Shown here: positions 22,044 through 33,800 of the stretch, in pieces
Numbering within the stretch: position 1 is the stretch's first letter
How the letters are laid out: each line of letters begins with the position of its first letter
NCBI GenBank assembly: GCA_963682025.1
Contig: OY821522.1
Span: 31,173,158 to 31,237,157, forward strand
From: Cordilura impudica
Lineage: Eukaryota > Arthropoda > Insecta > Diptera > Scathophagidae
Length of the DNA: 64,000 nucleotides
Reading direction: 5' to 3'
Program-made: the position numbers and the translations under genes
The notes under the pieces: model-generated
The model's input: only the letters and a program-made list of their open reading frames with translations
Told to the model about the DNA's origin: nothing
Database searches by the model: none

Positions 22044-23269
22044 ATATGGCAGATCGCTTCACCGAAGTAAAACGCAACAAACTTTGTCTAAATTGCCTTG
22101 GACAAAATCACATCGCTACATCGTGCCCATCACACAATCGTTGTCGACAATGCAATGCCACACATCATTCGCTTTTACATAAGGAAATTTCGCCATCGTC
22201 ATTTCCCAGGCAAGTAACACCATCTTCATCAAAAAGCTGCGATACAAAATTAGCAACTGTAAGTAATTATCCAACGCAACCTACAACCAACGAAGCAACA
22301 ACATCTGTAACCCTACAAGTAGCGAAAGAAAAAAGTCAGGTAATTTTGGCCACAGCTATGGTGGAATTATATAACGAAAAAGGCGTTTCTATCGTGGGAC
22401 GTGCTTTATTAGATTCATGTTCACAGCTAAATTTTATAACCAAACGTGTAGCCCAATTCCTCAAACCTCCAGGCAAAAAGGTAAATATGGAAATTTCTGG
22501 ACTAGGAAACAACTCAGTGTCAGCAAACTATTCATGCTCTGTAGTGGTGAAATCACTTAAAACCTCTTTTTCTGCACCAATTGACGTCGTCATAATTCCT
22601 AGCATTACATCATATCATCCTCAGCAATACATTGATACTTCCAACTGGCAAATACCAGCAAATATACAATTAGCTGACAGCAGTTTTCATCAACCTGCTC
22701 CAGTTGATCTTCTTATCGGCACCGATTTCTTTTGGGAGTTATTAATGGTTGGTAGAATCAAAAAAGAAAATCAACCAAATCTTATAAAAACTAAACTAGG
22801 TTGGGTTGTGTCAGGAACAGCTGTTACTTCTAATTCGCCTCAGTCGCCATCATCATCATCAAAAACTAATCTGTTAACATCTACAACTTCATCGTCATCA
22901 ATAGCCGCAAAAGGTCATTCTTCAATGTCAACAGAATTGTCGCACCAGTTAACAGTAAGCTCTCTTGGTTTAACATCTCCAAACTTTCAATTGTCTTCTG
23001 TTAACGATCATTTATTAACATCACTCACTGCTCTGCAATCAACAGTAGTAAAAGCTCCTGCGTTAACAGCATTGAGTAAACATAAACCACCACCACACTT
23101 AACATCATCACGTACTTCGCCGCAAAGATCAACTGTTTATTCGACAAATTCAAACAAAACAACAGACTTTCTCACTGATGTGACGTCACAAAATAAAGAA
23201 ATGAATTCTGCTAAAAATACAACAGCTGTTAATAATATATTTAGTAACACAAAAAAAATTAAAATATAA
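22040..23269 (+). CDS. BEL3 nucleocapsid knuckles, protease and Ser/Thr-rich tail
   Basis: The frame continues gag after the shift at about 21990. It has zinc knuckles CLNCLGQNHIATSC and CRQCNATHHSLLHK, then the retropepsin-like protease with ALLDSCSQLNFIT (active-site Asp near residue 131) and DLLIGTDFFWELL, followed by GWVVSGTA. The last 150 residues are low-complexity, rich in Ser, Thr and Asn, with no domain. The TAA stop at 23267-23269 is 13 bases before the RT frame. In BEL2 the protease and RT are continuous, so the tail plus stop is unusual. Confidence 0.8.
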   Translation: MNMADRFTEVKRNKLCLNCLGQNHIATSCPSHNRCRQCNATHHSLLHKEISPSSFPRQVTPSSSKSCDTKLATVSNYPTQPTTNEATTSVTLQVAKEKSQVILATAMVELYNEKGVSIVGRALLDSCSQLNFITKRVAQFLKPPGKKVNMEISGLGNNSVSANYSCSVVVKSLKTSFSAPIDVVIIPSITSYHPQQYIDTSNWQIPANIQLADSSFHQPAPVDLLIGTDFFWELLMVGRIKKENQPNLIKTKLGWVVSGTAVTSNSPQSPSSSSKTNLLTSTTSSSSIAAKGHSSMSTELSHQLTVSSLGLTSPNFQLSSVNDHLLTSLTALQSTVVKAPALTALSKHKPPPHLTSSRTSPQRSTVYSTNSNKTTDFLTDVTSQNKEMNSAKNTTAVNNIFSNTKKIKI

Positions 23270-23282
23270 AAGTTTTCTTACG

Positions 23283-26200
23283 ATGTCTAAAGAACCATTA
23301 ATTGAAAATTTATTGGAAAAATTTTGGTTATTAGAAAATTGTAGAGTGAGTGATTTAGATAAATTTTCTGCTGAAGAAAAATATTGTGAAAAATTCTTTG
23401 GTGAAACAACAAAAAGATGTTCGCAGACAAACAAATTTGTTGTGCGGTTGCCATTCAAGGCCAATCCATCAGAATTGGGGCAGTCATTTGAGGTGGCTCG
23501 TCGTCGATTTTCGTATCTAGAGTCAAAGTTCATACGTGATGATGATATTTACAAAGAGTATAGTAACTTTATGAAAGAATATATTGATTTAAACCATATG
23601 GCCCCAACAGCCCAGTGTGAAGAACATCGTTATTACATACCACACCACTGCGTTGTAAAACCTGATAGTTCTACAACACGTTTGAGAGTCGTTTTTGATG
23701 CATCATGCCCCTCAACGACTGGAAAGTCGTTAAATGACATGCTGTGCGTAGGTCCAACCTTACAAGACGATATATTTTGTATGCTTAATCGATTCAGGTA
23801 CCATAAAGTCGTGCTTGTCGCTGATATAGCCAAAATGTATAGGCAGGTCTTGGTAGACAACGAAGATACTCGATGGCAGTGCATTTTATGGCGAAAAAAT
23901 CAACAATCACCACTCATCTCATACAAATTGCAAACTCTTACGTATGGTACAAGCAGCGCTCCTTACTTGGCCGTTAAATGCATGCAGCAGCTTGCTATTG
24001 AAAAGATGAGCTCGCAGCCATTTGGAGCTAAAGCAATCCTAAAGGATTTCTACGTAGATAACCTAATGACTGGTGGCAGCAGTGTAGAGGAAGTTATCGA
24101 AATCAAACGACAGGTAGTAGAAATATTGCAGAGTGGCGGTAGTCCATTGCGCAAATTCGCCTCGAATTAAGCAGGTGTACTAGAAGGTGTTCCTGAAGAA
24201 GAAAAAGAAGAAATCGTACAACTAGACAACATGCATTATATTAAAACGCTTGGACTCAGGTGGTCTCCGAGCGAAGACAAATTTAGCTATTCATACGCCC
24301 CTCAGCAAAACTGCAAAATCACTAAAAGAACAATTTTAGCTCATACAGCAGCATTTTTCGATCCATTAGGATTATTGAATCCAATTATTGTAAAGGCTAA
24401 AATTTTGCTACAAAGTCTATGGAGACTTAAACCACATTGGGATGAAAGCGTACCTCAAGATGTGTTTGTTGAATGGCAGCAAATTCGTACCCAACTTGAA
24501 AGCTTAAAAAATATTAAAATTCCCAGGTTTGTTTCTTTTAATTCATTTACTAATATTCATGCATTTGCAGATGCGAGTAAAAAAGCTTATGGAGCTTGCA
24601 TCTATGCTGTTTCTAACTCTCATGGTGGTATGACGTCATCCCTTATATGTGCCAAATCAAGAGTAGCACCAACAAACGAAGTTTCGCTCCCCAGACTAGA
24701 GCTTTGTGCTGCTTTATTGTGTGCACAATTATTGCAATCAGTTCAAAGTTGTCTTCCGCAATTACCACACAAAACATTTTGTTGGTCGGACTCAACCATC
24801 ACTTTGGCATGGATCGCGGGAGAAGCTATCCAAAGGCCAACGTTTGTAGCTAATAGGATAACTAAAATTCAACAACTTTCTAATGGAGTAATCTGGCGGC
24901 ACGTCGCTTCTGAGCACAATCCAGCAGATTTGTTATCCAGAGGAGCTACTGTGAACAGTATTACAAACAACAGCTTGTGGTTTGAAGGCCCTAGTTTTTT
25001 ACTTGAAGATGAATCAAAATGGCCCCGCTTTCAAACTACATCCAATGAACAATCTAATCAATTTATGCCATACCAAACAACATTGCTAGCAGTTCATCGT
25101 GAAGACAGCATTTTAGCACAAGAAAAACACAAGGACATGATAGAGATGCACAAATTCCGAAATAGCTACGAAAAACTTTTACGTATGGTAGTATATATAA
25201 ATCGTTTTATTAGTTATTACCGTACGTCCAAAGTTCATTCTGGACAAATTACAGCAGAAGAAATGAATACGGCCTTACTAACATGTTGCAGAATTATACA
25301 AAAACCATATTTCGCTAATGAACTTAAACAGCTAGGAGATGGTAAGCCACTATCAAAGTCAAAATTTGCCCAAATTTCTCCCTTTCTAAAGGACGGCGTA
25401 ATTCGTGTTGGAGGTCGATTAAAAAATTCGTCACTCTCGTTTTCGGCAAAGCACCCGATTTTATTACCCAGCAACCATCCATTTGTAAAAACATTAATTC
25501 GATACCACCACATCAAGAATTTTCATGCCAGCCCTTTATCGCTGCACAATATATTGAGGGAGCAGTTTTGGATAGTAAATGGAATAAATGTTATAAAAAA
25601 AATTGTACACGCATGTGTCCTCTGTTATAGATATCGACCAATAACGGAACATCAAGTGATGAGAGATTTACCATGCCATAGAGTCGTACCAGCTTTCCCG
25701 TTTGAAATTTGTGGAGTGGATTATTGTGGACCATTCCACATTGCCCAAAAAATTCGTGGTCGGTCGCCAATGAAGGGATATATCGCACTTTTTATATGCT
25801 TTTCTACAAAAGCTGTTCACATGGAACTTGTCCCAGACTTAACAACAAACTCTTTTATTGCAGCACTGAGAAGATTCATTTTAAAAAGGGGCCCTTGTTC
25901 TACAATATATTCAGATAATGCTACAAATTTTGTAGGGGCAAACAAGGAGCTCAAAGCATTACTTCATGACTTTCTCTCTGAGCAACATAACGCAGCCGTT
26001 AACAAAGCTTGCCTGCAAGATGGTATTTCGTGGAAGTTTATCCCACCCCGATCACCCCACTTCGGTGGTTTATGGGAAAGTGCGGTCAAAAAAGCCAAGC
26101 ATTATTTACGTCGTGCCATTGGTAATTGTACTTTAACATATGATGAGTTGAACACAGTCATTTGTCAGGCTGAGGCCATAGTAAATAGTCACCCTCTTAC

Positions 26201-26615
26201 ACCACTTTCAAGTGACCCGAATGATTTACGACCTTTAACACCGGCTCATTTTCTAATAGGTCGCCCATTGACAGCGTTGGCTGAACCAAATTTAGAAGCT
26301 ATCAATCCAGCTTCATTGAAAAGTTATAAACTAACGCAGTGGATACAACAACATTTTTGGGAGCGGTGGCGAAAAAAATACTTACACTGTTTGCAGCAAA
26401 AAAACAAATGGTCAATCAAACGACCTAATATTGAAGTCAACGATTTAGTACTACTCAAGGACGACAACATTCCCCCTTTTAAATGGCCACTCGGCAGAGT
26501 CATTGAGGTCAACCCTGGAGACGATGGTGTTGTTCGTGTTGCAACAATAAAATCAAAGGATGGTGAATTTAAAAGAGCCATTACAAAATTGTGTAAACTA
26601 CCTCTTGAGCAGTAA
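23283..26615 (+). pseudogene. BEL3 pol: RT, RNase H, integrase (one nonsense codon, altered RT active site)
   Basis: The frame starts with its own ATG (MSKEPLIENLLEKFWLLENC). RT motifs VVKPDSSTTRLRVVFDASCP, VADIAKMYRQV and YGTSSAPYLAV are present, but the YxDD box reads YVDN: codon 24060-24062 is AAC, Asn for the second catalytic Asp. TAA at 24168-24170 interrupts the frame, which continues in phase. Then come RNase H (HAFADASKKAYGA, SLPRLELCAA, CWSDST, EHNPADLLSRG), the integrase zinc region (CVLCYRYR), core (GVDYCGPF, YSDNATNFVG, GGLWESAVKK) and C-terminal domain. No ORF3 follows; the polypurine tract is within 30 bases of the stop. Confidence 0.92.
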
Positions 26616-26641
26616 TATTTATTGTTGAAAGCCTAACTTTC

Positions 26642-26656
26642 AAGGGGGGGGGAGAA
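26642..26656 (+). promoter_or_regulatory. BEL3 polypurine tract
   Basis: AAGGGGGGGGGGAGAA-type run ending at the TG that starts the 3' LTR. Confidence 0.75.
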
Positions 26657-27093
26657 TGTTAAGGCTTTTGTCATTTATACCGTAAAATTTTCTATTGGGA
26701 ATTTATTGTTTGTCAAACGAGTATTTTTGGGTACCAACAATTGCTTTGCTTATATTGCATTGCTTTATACTTTAAATATTCCCTATACTATTTTTTGTAA
26801 CCGTTGTTCGCCACAAATTATTAATTTGTTTTTGTCAGATAATATGTAGTTTTGACAAACAGTTAATTTTGTCTTTTGTAACAAGTATTGTAAATCTAGT
26901 TTTTTTTCTATAAGTTTCACTTGGTTAGCGTCAGTTGAAACAGAAACAACAATACAGTCCATTCTATTAAATAAGTGAATAAAATTTTTGAATTTTTTAT
27001 ATGAAAAAATAATTAAAAGAAATGTGTTTTATTTCTTGAAAATTTTGATAAAAATTTTGCTTTGTGGACAGGAAAAAGCTCCTGTCTCCTCCA
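26657..27093 (+). repeat. BEL3 3' LTR
   Basis: 437 bases, TG...CA ends, near-identical to 20417-20851. Followed by the ATAAT duplication. Confidence 0.93.
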
Positions 27094-27191
27094 ATAATTT
27101 TATAACAAAAAACACGAAAGATAAAAAATTAATATAAAAAATTAAGATAAGAAACAAAGAAAATTAGAAAAAAAATTAATTTAGAAAAAAA

Positions 27192-28335
27192 TCAGTCTTC
27201 ATCTTTGAGGTGTTTAATCATATCTTGTAATGCTTTCCCCATACTATTTGTCGATTCAGCAATTTCTTTTAAGGCTTTAACCTGAAAACAAAGAAATTTA
27301 AAAACATAAAATTTATTTAGAAATAAATTAACCTTCGTCTTTGAGGTGTTTAGTTATGTATTTGAGTCAGCAATTTCTTTTACCTGATCTTTGGCTGCTT
27401 CAGCTTGAATTCTTGCTGCTTCAGCTTGAACTTTTGCTGCTTCAGCTTGAACTTTTGCTGCTTCAACTTGCATTTTGGCTGCTTTAGTATGCTTGTTCAT
27501 TATTTCCAAAGTTTTCTTTTGAATTTCATTTTGCTGGCGTAAAAGTTGTATTCTGTCCGAAGTGTTTCAGTGTGTTTCCTCTTTCTATTGTAGCGAAGTG
27601 GTAGATGGCGGAAGTGAATGGTGTAAATGTTCTGTTGTAAGGATAGATGGTATATATGAGTGCTCTATTGTTATGTTCGGTATATGGTTTGTTGTGTATA
27701 TGTCGGTTGAGTCTTCCAGTTGTGTCTTTTTATTAACGTCCACTTGTTTCGAAGATGTGGGCGTCACTACAGCTATTTTTGCATTACGTCTAGGTGGTGT
27801 ATATTCAAAGATTTTATTGGTAGAAGTCAAACCCAAAGCATTACCACCAGGTGCTGCTGCAGACAACAGATGGCATATTCTGTCAATTTGCTGCTCTAAT
27901 TCCGTCAAGTTGTTGACTGTATATGGACCGCCACCAGTTCCATGAATACTTTTTTTGTTTTCACTTATTTTTTTCTTCACTCTGCACTTTTGATCTTGCC
28001 ATACCTAATACAACTGCATTTTAATAGTTCTCAATTCAATAAAACTGCATTACATACCCTTTTCCATTCAAATCCACTTCTAACTGGAGGCCCGGAAGCA
28101 TTTACTGTTTTGGCTACGTTATCCCACGTCTCTTCTACCGCCGCTCTGCTGCTTCCAAATGTAGGACTGCCTTTTGCAAGTTGTGGGTATTCCTCCATTA
28201 GTCCAACCAACTTTTGGAACTGATTTTGATTTGTTTTCTTGACGCTATAATTTAATATTGTTATTAATTTTTTTATTTAATTAATAACTTCATTTTATAT
28301 GTATATACTTACAATTTTTTATTGTTTAGATCCAT
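27192..28335 (-). pseudogene. Harbinger second protein: Myb/SANT-like DNA-binding protein
   Basis: Exons read on the minus strand: 28335-28313 (MDLNNKK), 28244 to about 28061, 28004 leftward, and a short last exon ending at 27192. Exon 2 has the trihelix Myb/SANT-like wording QFQKLVGLMEEYPQLAKG, EETWDNVAKTVNASGP and FEWKR, joined in exon 3 to VWQDQKCRVKKKI and KSIHGTGGGPYT. The GTGGGP motif is typical of this Harbinger partner. A coiled-coil of repeated VQAEAAK follows (about 27490-27380), then KEIAES and IKHLKDED. Two in-frame stops near 27585 and 27570 part the domain from the coiled coil, so it is probably broken. The family brings the transposase to the nucleus and element ends. Confidence 0.75.
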
Positions 28336-28528
28336 AATTATATATATTTATTTAAAACACAATTAATTTTTTTCGATTGTCTGCTTTTGACAGCATTGAC
28401 AATTCAAATTGCAATGTAGAAACCACAAAAAATACACCTGTTACGTTTTTACTCAACAAAACTTGACACTTGTTTTATAAAAACCCAAAACAAATTTTTG
28501 TACTCAATTGAACAAGCAATTTGAGTCA

Positions 28529-28550
28529 CTTGTAATGTAGAAACAGGCCA
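28529..28550 (-). repeat. Harbinger right TIR
   Basis: Reverse complement of the left end, ending CAGGCCA, followed by TAA. About 190 bases of AT-rich subterminal sequence lie between it and the Myb gene. Confidence 0.8.
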
Positions 28551-28695
28551 TAAGTTTTTCCAAAAAATTGCCTGTATTTACTCTACAATTAGGTCTGTAA
28601 ACAGATCCAACAAGTAATTTTTTTACCACCGTCTACAATTTCAACAAATAAGTATTCTATTTTAGCATTTATATTATTATGCGAATTATCATTTT
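28551..28695 (-). pseudogene. LINE-A endonuclease fragment between Harbinger and BEL4
   Basis: Minus-strand translation gives INAKIEYLFVEIVDGGKKIT and, after a one-base shift, GSVYRPNCRVNTGNFLEKL. This is the middle of an AP-like endonuclease. It joins INTLTVKYDD across the Harbinger element and DNLYNQNDNSHNN across BEL4. Confidence 0.75.
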
Positions 28696-29036
28696 TGTTT
28701 ACGTGAAAAATGGATTACTAATACTATAATTATGTCCTCTATTGTATTTACATATTTTCCAATAAAAAGCTCTTTCATGCTTGGAAGAGTTCTAAACCTC
28801 AATTTTAAATTACCTATTAACTTTAAGCATTATATTAATAAAGTCAGTCTTCAATCACCTACCCGTACAAGAGGTAATACCCGTATTATACGATATATTT
28901 ATTAAACTAATTATCTAATAATAAAATACATTTATTTGAAATATACTAATTACCCCATTTGTATTTTCTTTCTTCCCCCAATGTTCTTTATTTTTCACGA
29001 GTTAAAATATTATTTTTAAATTATCCCCCGCAAACA
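28696..29036 (+). repeat. BEL4 5' LTR
   Basis: 341 bases, matching 35533-35870, with AATAAAA-type polyadenylation words near 28760 and 28920. Confidence 0.93.
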
Positions 29037-29040
29037 TTTT

Positions 29041-29059
29041 TGGTCCAAACGAACCGGAT
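29041..29059 (+). promoter_or_regulatory. BEL4 primer-binding site (candidate)
   Basis: TGGTCCAAACGAACCGGAT starts four bases after the LTR. The GGTCC...CGAACCGGAT core is shared with BEL3. Confidence 0.5.
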
Positions 29060-29250
29060 CAGAAAGAAATATTTTTAAAAGTGAAAAATAAAAAATTTTA
29101 TTTAAGAGATTCATACAAATTAAACCCTCGGAAAAAAGAAGGAAAAGTTAAAAGTGGAAAAGTGTTAAAAAAAAAAAAGGAAAAGTGCCAAGGAGAATAA
29201 CCTCATCCCTCATCGAAAAAAAAACCCCTAAAAAGCAAGTACTTATAGTA

Positions 29251-29259
29251 AAGGTATGT
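29251..29259 (+). promoter_or_regulatory. candidate 5' splice site in BEL4 leader
   Basis: AAG|GTATGT at 29251-29259 in the untranslated leader is a good donor match. It could pair with the acceptor at 34726 to make an ORF3 mRNA. Inference only. Confidence 0.35.
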
Positions 29260-29725
29260 GTGAAATGAAATTTTTTTAAAAAGAAAAATCACAATTATAA
29301 TTTATAAATATAAAATGTGTATATGAACAAAAATTTCACGTATATATAAAAGTAAATGTTTAAACAGTTAGTTGTTTTTTTTTCGCCGCATAAAAATTCC
29401 TGTGTTAAAACTATCAAAATCCACAAGTGAAATTTAACATAAAATAATATAATTGTTGAAAACAATCCCGTGGTCGTTTAACATTATAAACATTTTTTTT
29501 TTGTTGCCCAACATTACCCCAGAGATAAGTGAGAAACAAAATAGTAACATTCTGCAAGTGAAAACGAAAAAAGTGCAGTGCAAATTGGAAAATAACATAT
29601 ATTTAAAGAGATGTGTTTTTTGGTGTTTTTTTAATAGGAACGGCAACAAGCGTTAAACTTTTCAACTCATTTTTTTTAATTCACTCTCTGATTCAAGGCA
29701 ATCGTAAACCCGATTTGTTACCACA

Positions 29726-30877
29726 ATGTCCCAATTAAACGCATTTATAAGAGCGTCTGACCGTGTCGTTCAGTTCAATGCCTACTTTGCGGCAATTCCT
29801 CAAGAAGGACATACTGTCCACACCCTTGAGATCCAAAAGGATGAAATAAGCCATCTCTGAAAGCTTTGATATTCGAACCAATATTCCAAACATCTCCTTA
29901 CCCCCTGCGACACTGATATATTCTACGGAGATTACGTCTCTTGGCCTCTTACTAATGCCGGTTTTGAGATGACATGGAAAAACCTGGTTGATCGATATGA
30001 TAATAAAGAAGTCCTTCTCAACGCACAGCTCAAGACCCTTTTCAGTCTGAATTCCATTTCAAAGGAATCAGGACCCAACATAAAGACTCTTCAGCGTACC
30101 ATTAATGACTGCATTACAAACCTCTCGTTGCTCAATATAGACACGAATAGTTGGGACGTTATTTTTGTATATCTTTGTTCTACGTGTCTCCCCGACATCA
30201 CATTGGATTTATGGAAACAACACCACAAAACTAGCCCAGAGTTGCCTACATGGAAGCAGCTGGATGAATTTTTGACATCTAGATATCAGACTCTTGAATC
30301 CGTAGCAGATATAAGGTCTGCTAAACCACAAAACTCTTTAAAGAATTCCCCTTTATTAAAATCTCACAATAATCGTGACACAAAGAAACTCAACACTTAT
30401 CATACCAATGTTGTACCAAACAAAGTATTTAAATGCTCTATTTGTCCCGATTTTCATCCTCTCCGGCTATGCCCTCTCTTCTTGCGAATGTCAGTTGAGG
30501 AACGATTTTCTACGGTACGAAACCAGAAACGTTGTACAAATTGCTTAGCCACCTCGCATGAATTCAAGAAATGCCAAAGCAAATATGTTTGCTCGTTTTG
30601 TAAACAAAAACACCACTCTCTACTTCACCGCGTATTAACTATAGCAAATTCAGTCCAAGCCCCTGGTAGAAACAAAAATTCCCAAACTGTAGCGGCGGAC
30701 AACCCGAACTCAAACCCGAACACTCTTCGGGTTAGCAACCCCCTTACTTTATCAAACCCCGATAATATTCCCTCAACTTCTGCTGCTGCAAATCGCGTAC
30801 GTCAATCGTATTCGACCCGTTTACAGTCCACTCCGTATACTTCTATCATTCTTGGCACTGCTTTAGTAGATATTTGA
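29726..30877 (+). pseudogene. BEL4 gag with zinc knuckles (broken)
   Basis: The ATG at 29726 opens MSQLNAFIRASDRVVQFNAY, which stops at 29858-29860; the main body resumes in another frame from 29969. It contains the gag core (LNAQLKTLFSLNSISKE, TSPELPTWKQLDEFLTSRYQTLE) and three knuckle pieces: CSICPDFHPLRLC, CTNCLATSHEFKKC and CSFCKQKHHSLLH, followed by a low-complexity Asn/Pro/Ser tail. TGA at 30875-30877 interrupts just before the protease. The knuckle block is the model for ORF3 at 34732. Confidence 0.85.
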
Positions 30878-33800
30878 TTTGGAGATTTAAGATGTACCGT
30901 TCGTGCGCTTATAGATCCTGCTTCCGAAGCATCATTCTTCTCTAGTTCTCTCCAAAAGAAACTTTCCTTACCTTCTAGATTCTCGGAGACCCAAGTAGTT
31001 GGTTTAAATGGAACTCTTACTGCCAAATCTACTAAGATCACCTCTATAACAATCGGTTCTTCCCTCGATATGAATTTTTCAACCCAACTCGAGGCATTTG
31101 TGATGCGAAAACTCACAGGCCAATTACCATATCACTCTCTCCTGTCGTTTATTAAGTCCAAATTTTTAGATCTGCAATGGCGGATATTGACCTGCACAAA
31201 AATCCCAACGTTGACTTACTCTTGGGGGGAGATATCTATCCTCGAGTGCTTCGCGATGGTGTTCGTTGGGATGACGAGCAAAACCTCGTGGCACAACAGA
31301 CAGTTTTCGGATGGATAGTTACCGGTCAGATTGCCTCCTCATCTCAATCCCAAACTATTTCTGCATTTTATAACGAAATAGAAACGAACTACCAGCTTAC
31401 GCGTTTCTGGGAGCTCGAAGAAGTTCCCGAAGTTATTCAAATGTCAGATGATGACCTGTATTGTAAGGAACTATACCAGAAGACTACTTGTCGAAGCAAA
31501 GATGGCCGATTTGTGGTTTCCCTTCCCTTTAAACGAGGTTTATCATCTTCGACAACCCTCGGCAGCTCTCGTTATAATGCCATATCGCAATATCTTCGTA
31601 ATGAAGCCCGTTTACTTAAACAACCCACCGCTAAATTGCATTACGATCAAGTCATGGTAAAATATCTTACTCTAAGCCATATGGCTAAGGTTAATCCCGA
31701 TTTGTCAGCTGACCCCAAAACCTCATATTATCTACCCCACCATGCAGTAATAAAACCCGACAGTACAACTACCAAACTTCGGGTTGTATTCAATGCATCC
31801 AACCCCTCATCAAATGGCGTAAGTCTCAACGATATTTTATATCCTGGGCCAATACTACAAGCTGATCTTACCATTCTTATACTAAGATGGCGCCTTTTTA
31901 AATATGTCTTCAATGCCAATATCGAGAAAATGTATCGAAAAATTCTCGTAAATGAAACTCACACCCCATTTCAGCGACTAATATTTTGCAATTCCCCGAT
32001 GATGAGTTAAATGACTGTGAAATGAAGACCGTTACCTTTGGCGTGAATTGCGCCCCTTATTTGGCGATCAGAACATTGCAAGAATTAGCCCGGCAATGTG
32101 AACCCGAAACCCCGATTGTGTCTGAGATTCTGAGAAACTATATGTACGTCGATGATGTTTTATTTGGATCTCATGATTTGACACAAGACACTAGTGCTCG
32201 CAAAGAGCTAGTTAAAGTGTTGAACTCAGCTGGATTTTCTCTCAGAAAATGGACAGCAAATAATGAACGTCTTTTAAAGGACACACCCCCCAAAGCATCT
32301 TTTGGATGCAGAGTTTCTGAAACTGTCCGATTCTTGCACTTCCAAAACGCTCGGATTAAGCTGGAACGCTGGAAGTGACTTTTTCTACTTTAACCCCGTA
32401 AAACATCCCAATCCAAGTGTTCATACAAAACGTGCGGTTTTGTCTGATATTGCAAAACTGTTTGACCCCGCCGGCTGGCTCGCTCCCAAAATAATTGTTG
32501 CGAAGATTATAATGCAACAAATTTGGAAAGATAAAACAGAGTGGGATGAAGAAATAAAACCTTTAACCTTAAAGAAATGGCAAAAGTTTCTCGATGATTA
32601 CCCAAACATCGAAAATATCAAAATACCCCGTTTCGTCGATTACCAACCCTCCTTTTCAATCGAACTACATGGGTTTTGTGACGTCTCTGAGAAAGCTTAT
32701 GCGGCTACTTTATATCTTCGAACTGAAACGCCAAATGGTCAAGTTCGCACCCATTTGTTAGCCGCAAAAACGAAAGTTGCACCCGTGAAATTCATCACAC
32801 TCCCTCGAAAAGAACTTTGTGGTGTTGAATTCATGGCCAAAATGTTCAAATCGATTCGAACCCAATTAAAAATTGACAACTTTCGGGCCTATATGTGGAC
32901 AGATTCTACAATAGTGCTTGCATGGTTACAGAAACTCCCGGATCATTGGACAACTTTCGTTGCAAACCGTGTCGCTTCGATAATTGAAGAATTGCATAAA
33001 GATCTCTGGTCACATGTTGACTCCAAAGATAACCCCGCTGATCTGGCATCCCGTGGTATCACAGCCAACGAGCTCATCATAAATGATCTATGGTGGCATT
33101 GCCCATCATGGCTAAAATTGCCACATTCTGAATGGCTTTTAAATCATTATGGCGTAGAAACCATTGAAGAAATGAGACAAATTAAATCCCACATGACTCA
33201 CATAACTCATTTCGATGTACTAGAACGTTTCTCCGATCTTTCGAGAGCTATGCGAGTTCTTTGCTATATTTTTCGATTTTTTCATTCTATCTCATCAAAA
33301 CACCATTTTCGATACGAGACGGCTGAAATCTCCAGAAAGAAATAAAACATGTTCGAAATCGTTTGATTATTGCATGTCAAAAGTTGCACTTTCCTGAATA
33401 CGAAATTCTTTCTCAAGGCCGAAATCTGCCTCCAAAGAGTAATCTTTTACCTCTAAACCCATTTATTGACTCTGAAGGTTTTATGAGAGTGAATGGTAGA
33501 CTGTCTCAATCCCCTATGCTTACCTACGATGAACGGTTTCCCAAAATATTGCCATATAATGGAAAATTTACTCGATTATATATTGAACTGGCTCATAAAA
33601 CATCTATACATGGTGAAAACTCTGTCCTATTGAGACTGATGCGTATCGAATTCTGGGTTCCCAAATAAAAAAACTTAACAAAATCTATTGTTCGCGACTG
33701 TAGAAATTGTGCTTTGCAGAAACACACTCGAAGTCAGCAAATCATGGCAGCCCTTCCACCTGAACGAGCAGCCCTTTCCCGTCCTTTTACCAACACTGGA

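Larger units (their letters stand above)
20417..27093 (+). mobile_element. BEL3, BEL/Pao LTR retrotransposon inside the Harbinger element
   Basis: LTRs of 435 and 437 bases (20417-20851 and 26657-27093) differ only by a 2-base indel and two substitutions, so it is very young. ATAAT is duplicated at 20412-20416 and 27094-27098. The gag-pol frames are on the plus strand. Despite the near-identical LTRs, the coding region has a frameshift, a stop and an RT active-site change. Confidence 0.93.
18710..28550 (+). mobile_element. PIF/Harbinger transposon, split by BEL3
   Basis: Terminal inverted repeats begin TGGCCTGTTTC (18710) and end GAAACAGGCCA (28550). TAA is duplicated at 18707-18709 and 28551-28553, the 3-bp target site expected for Harbinger. 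It holds the two genes typical of the superfamily in convergent order: transposase (plus) and Myb/SANT-like protein (minus). BEL3 accounts for about 6.7 kb; without it the element is about 3.16 kb. Confidence 0.9.
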
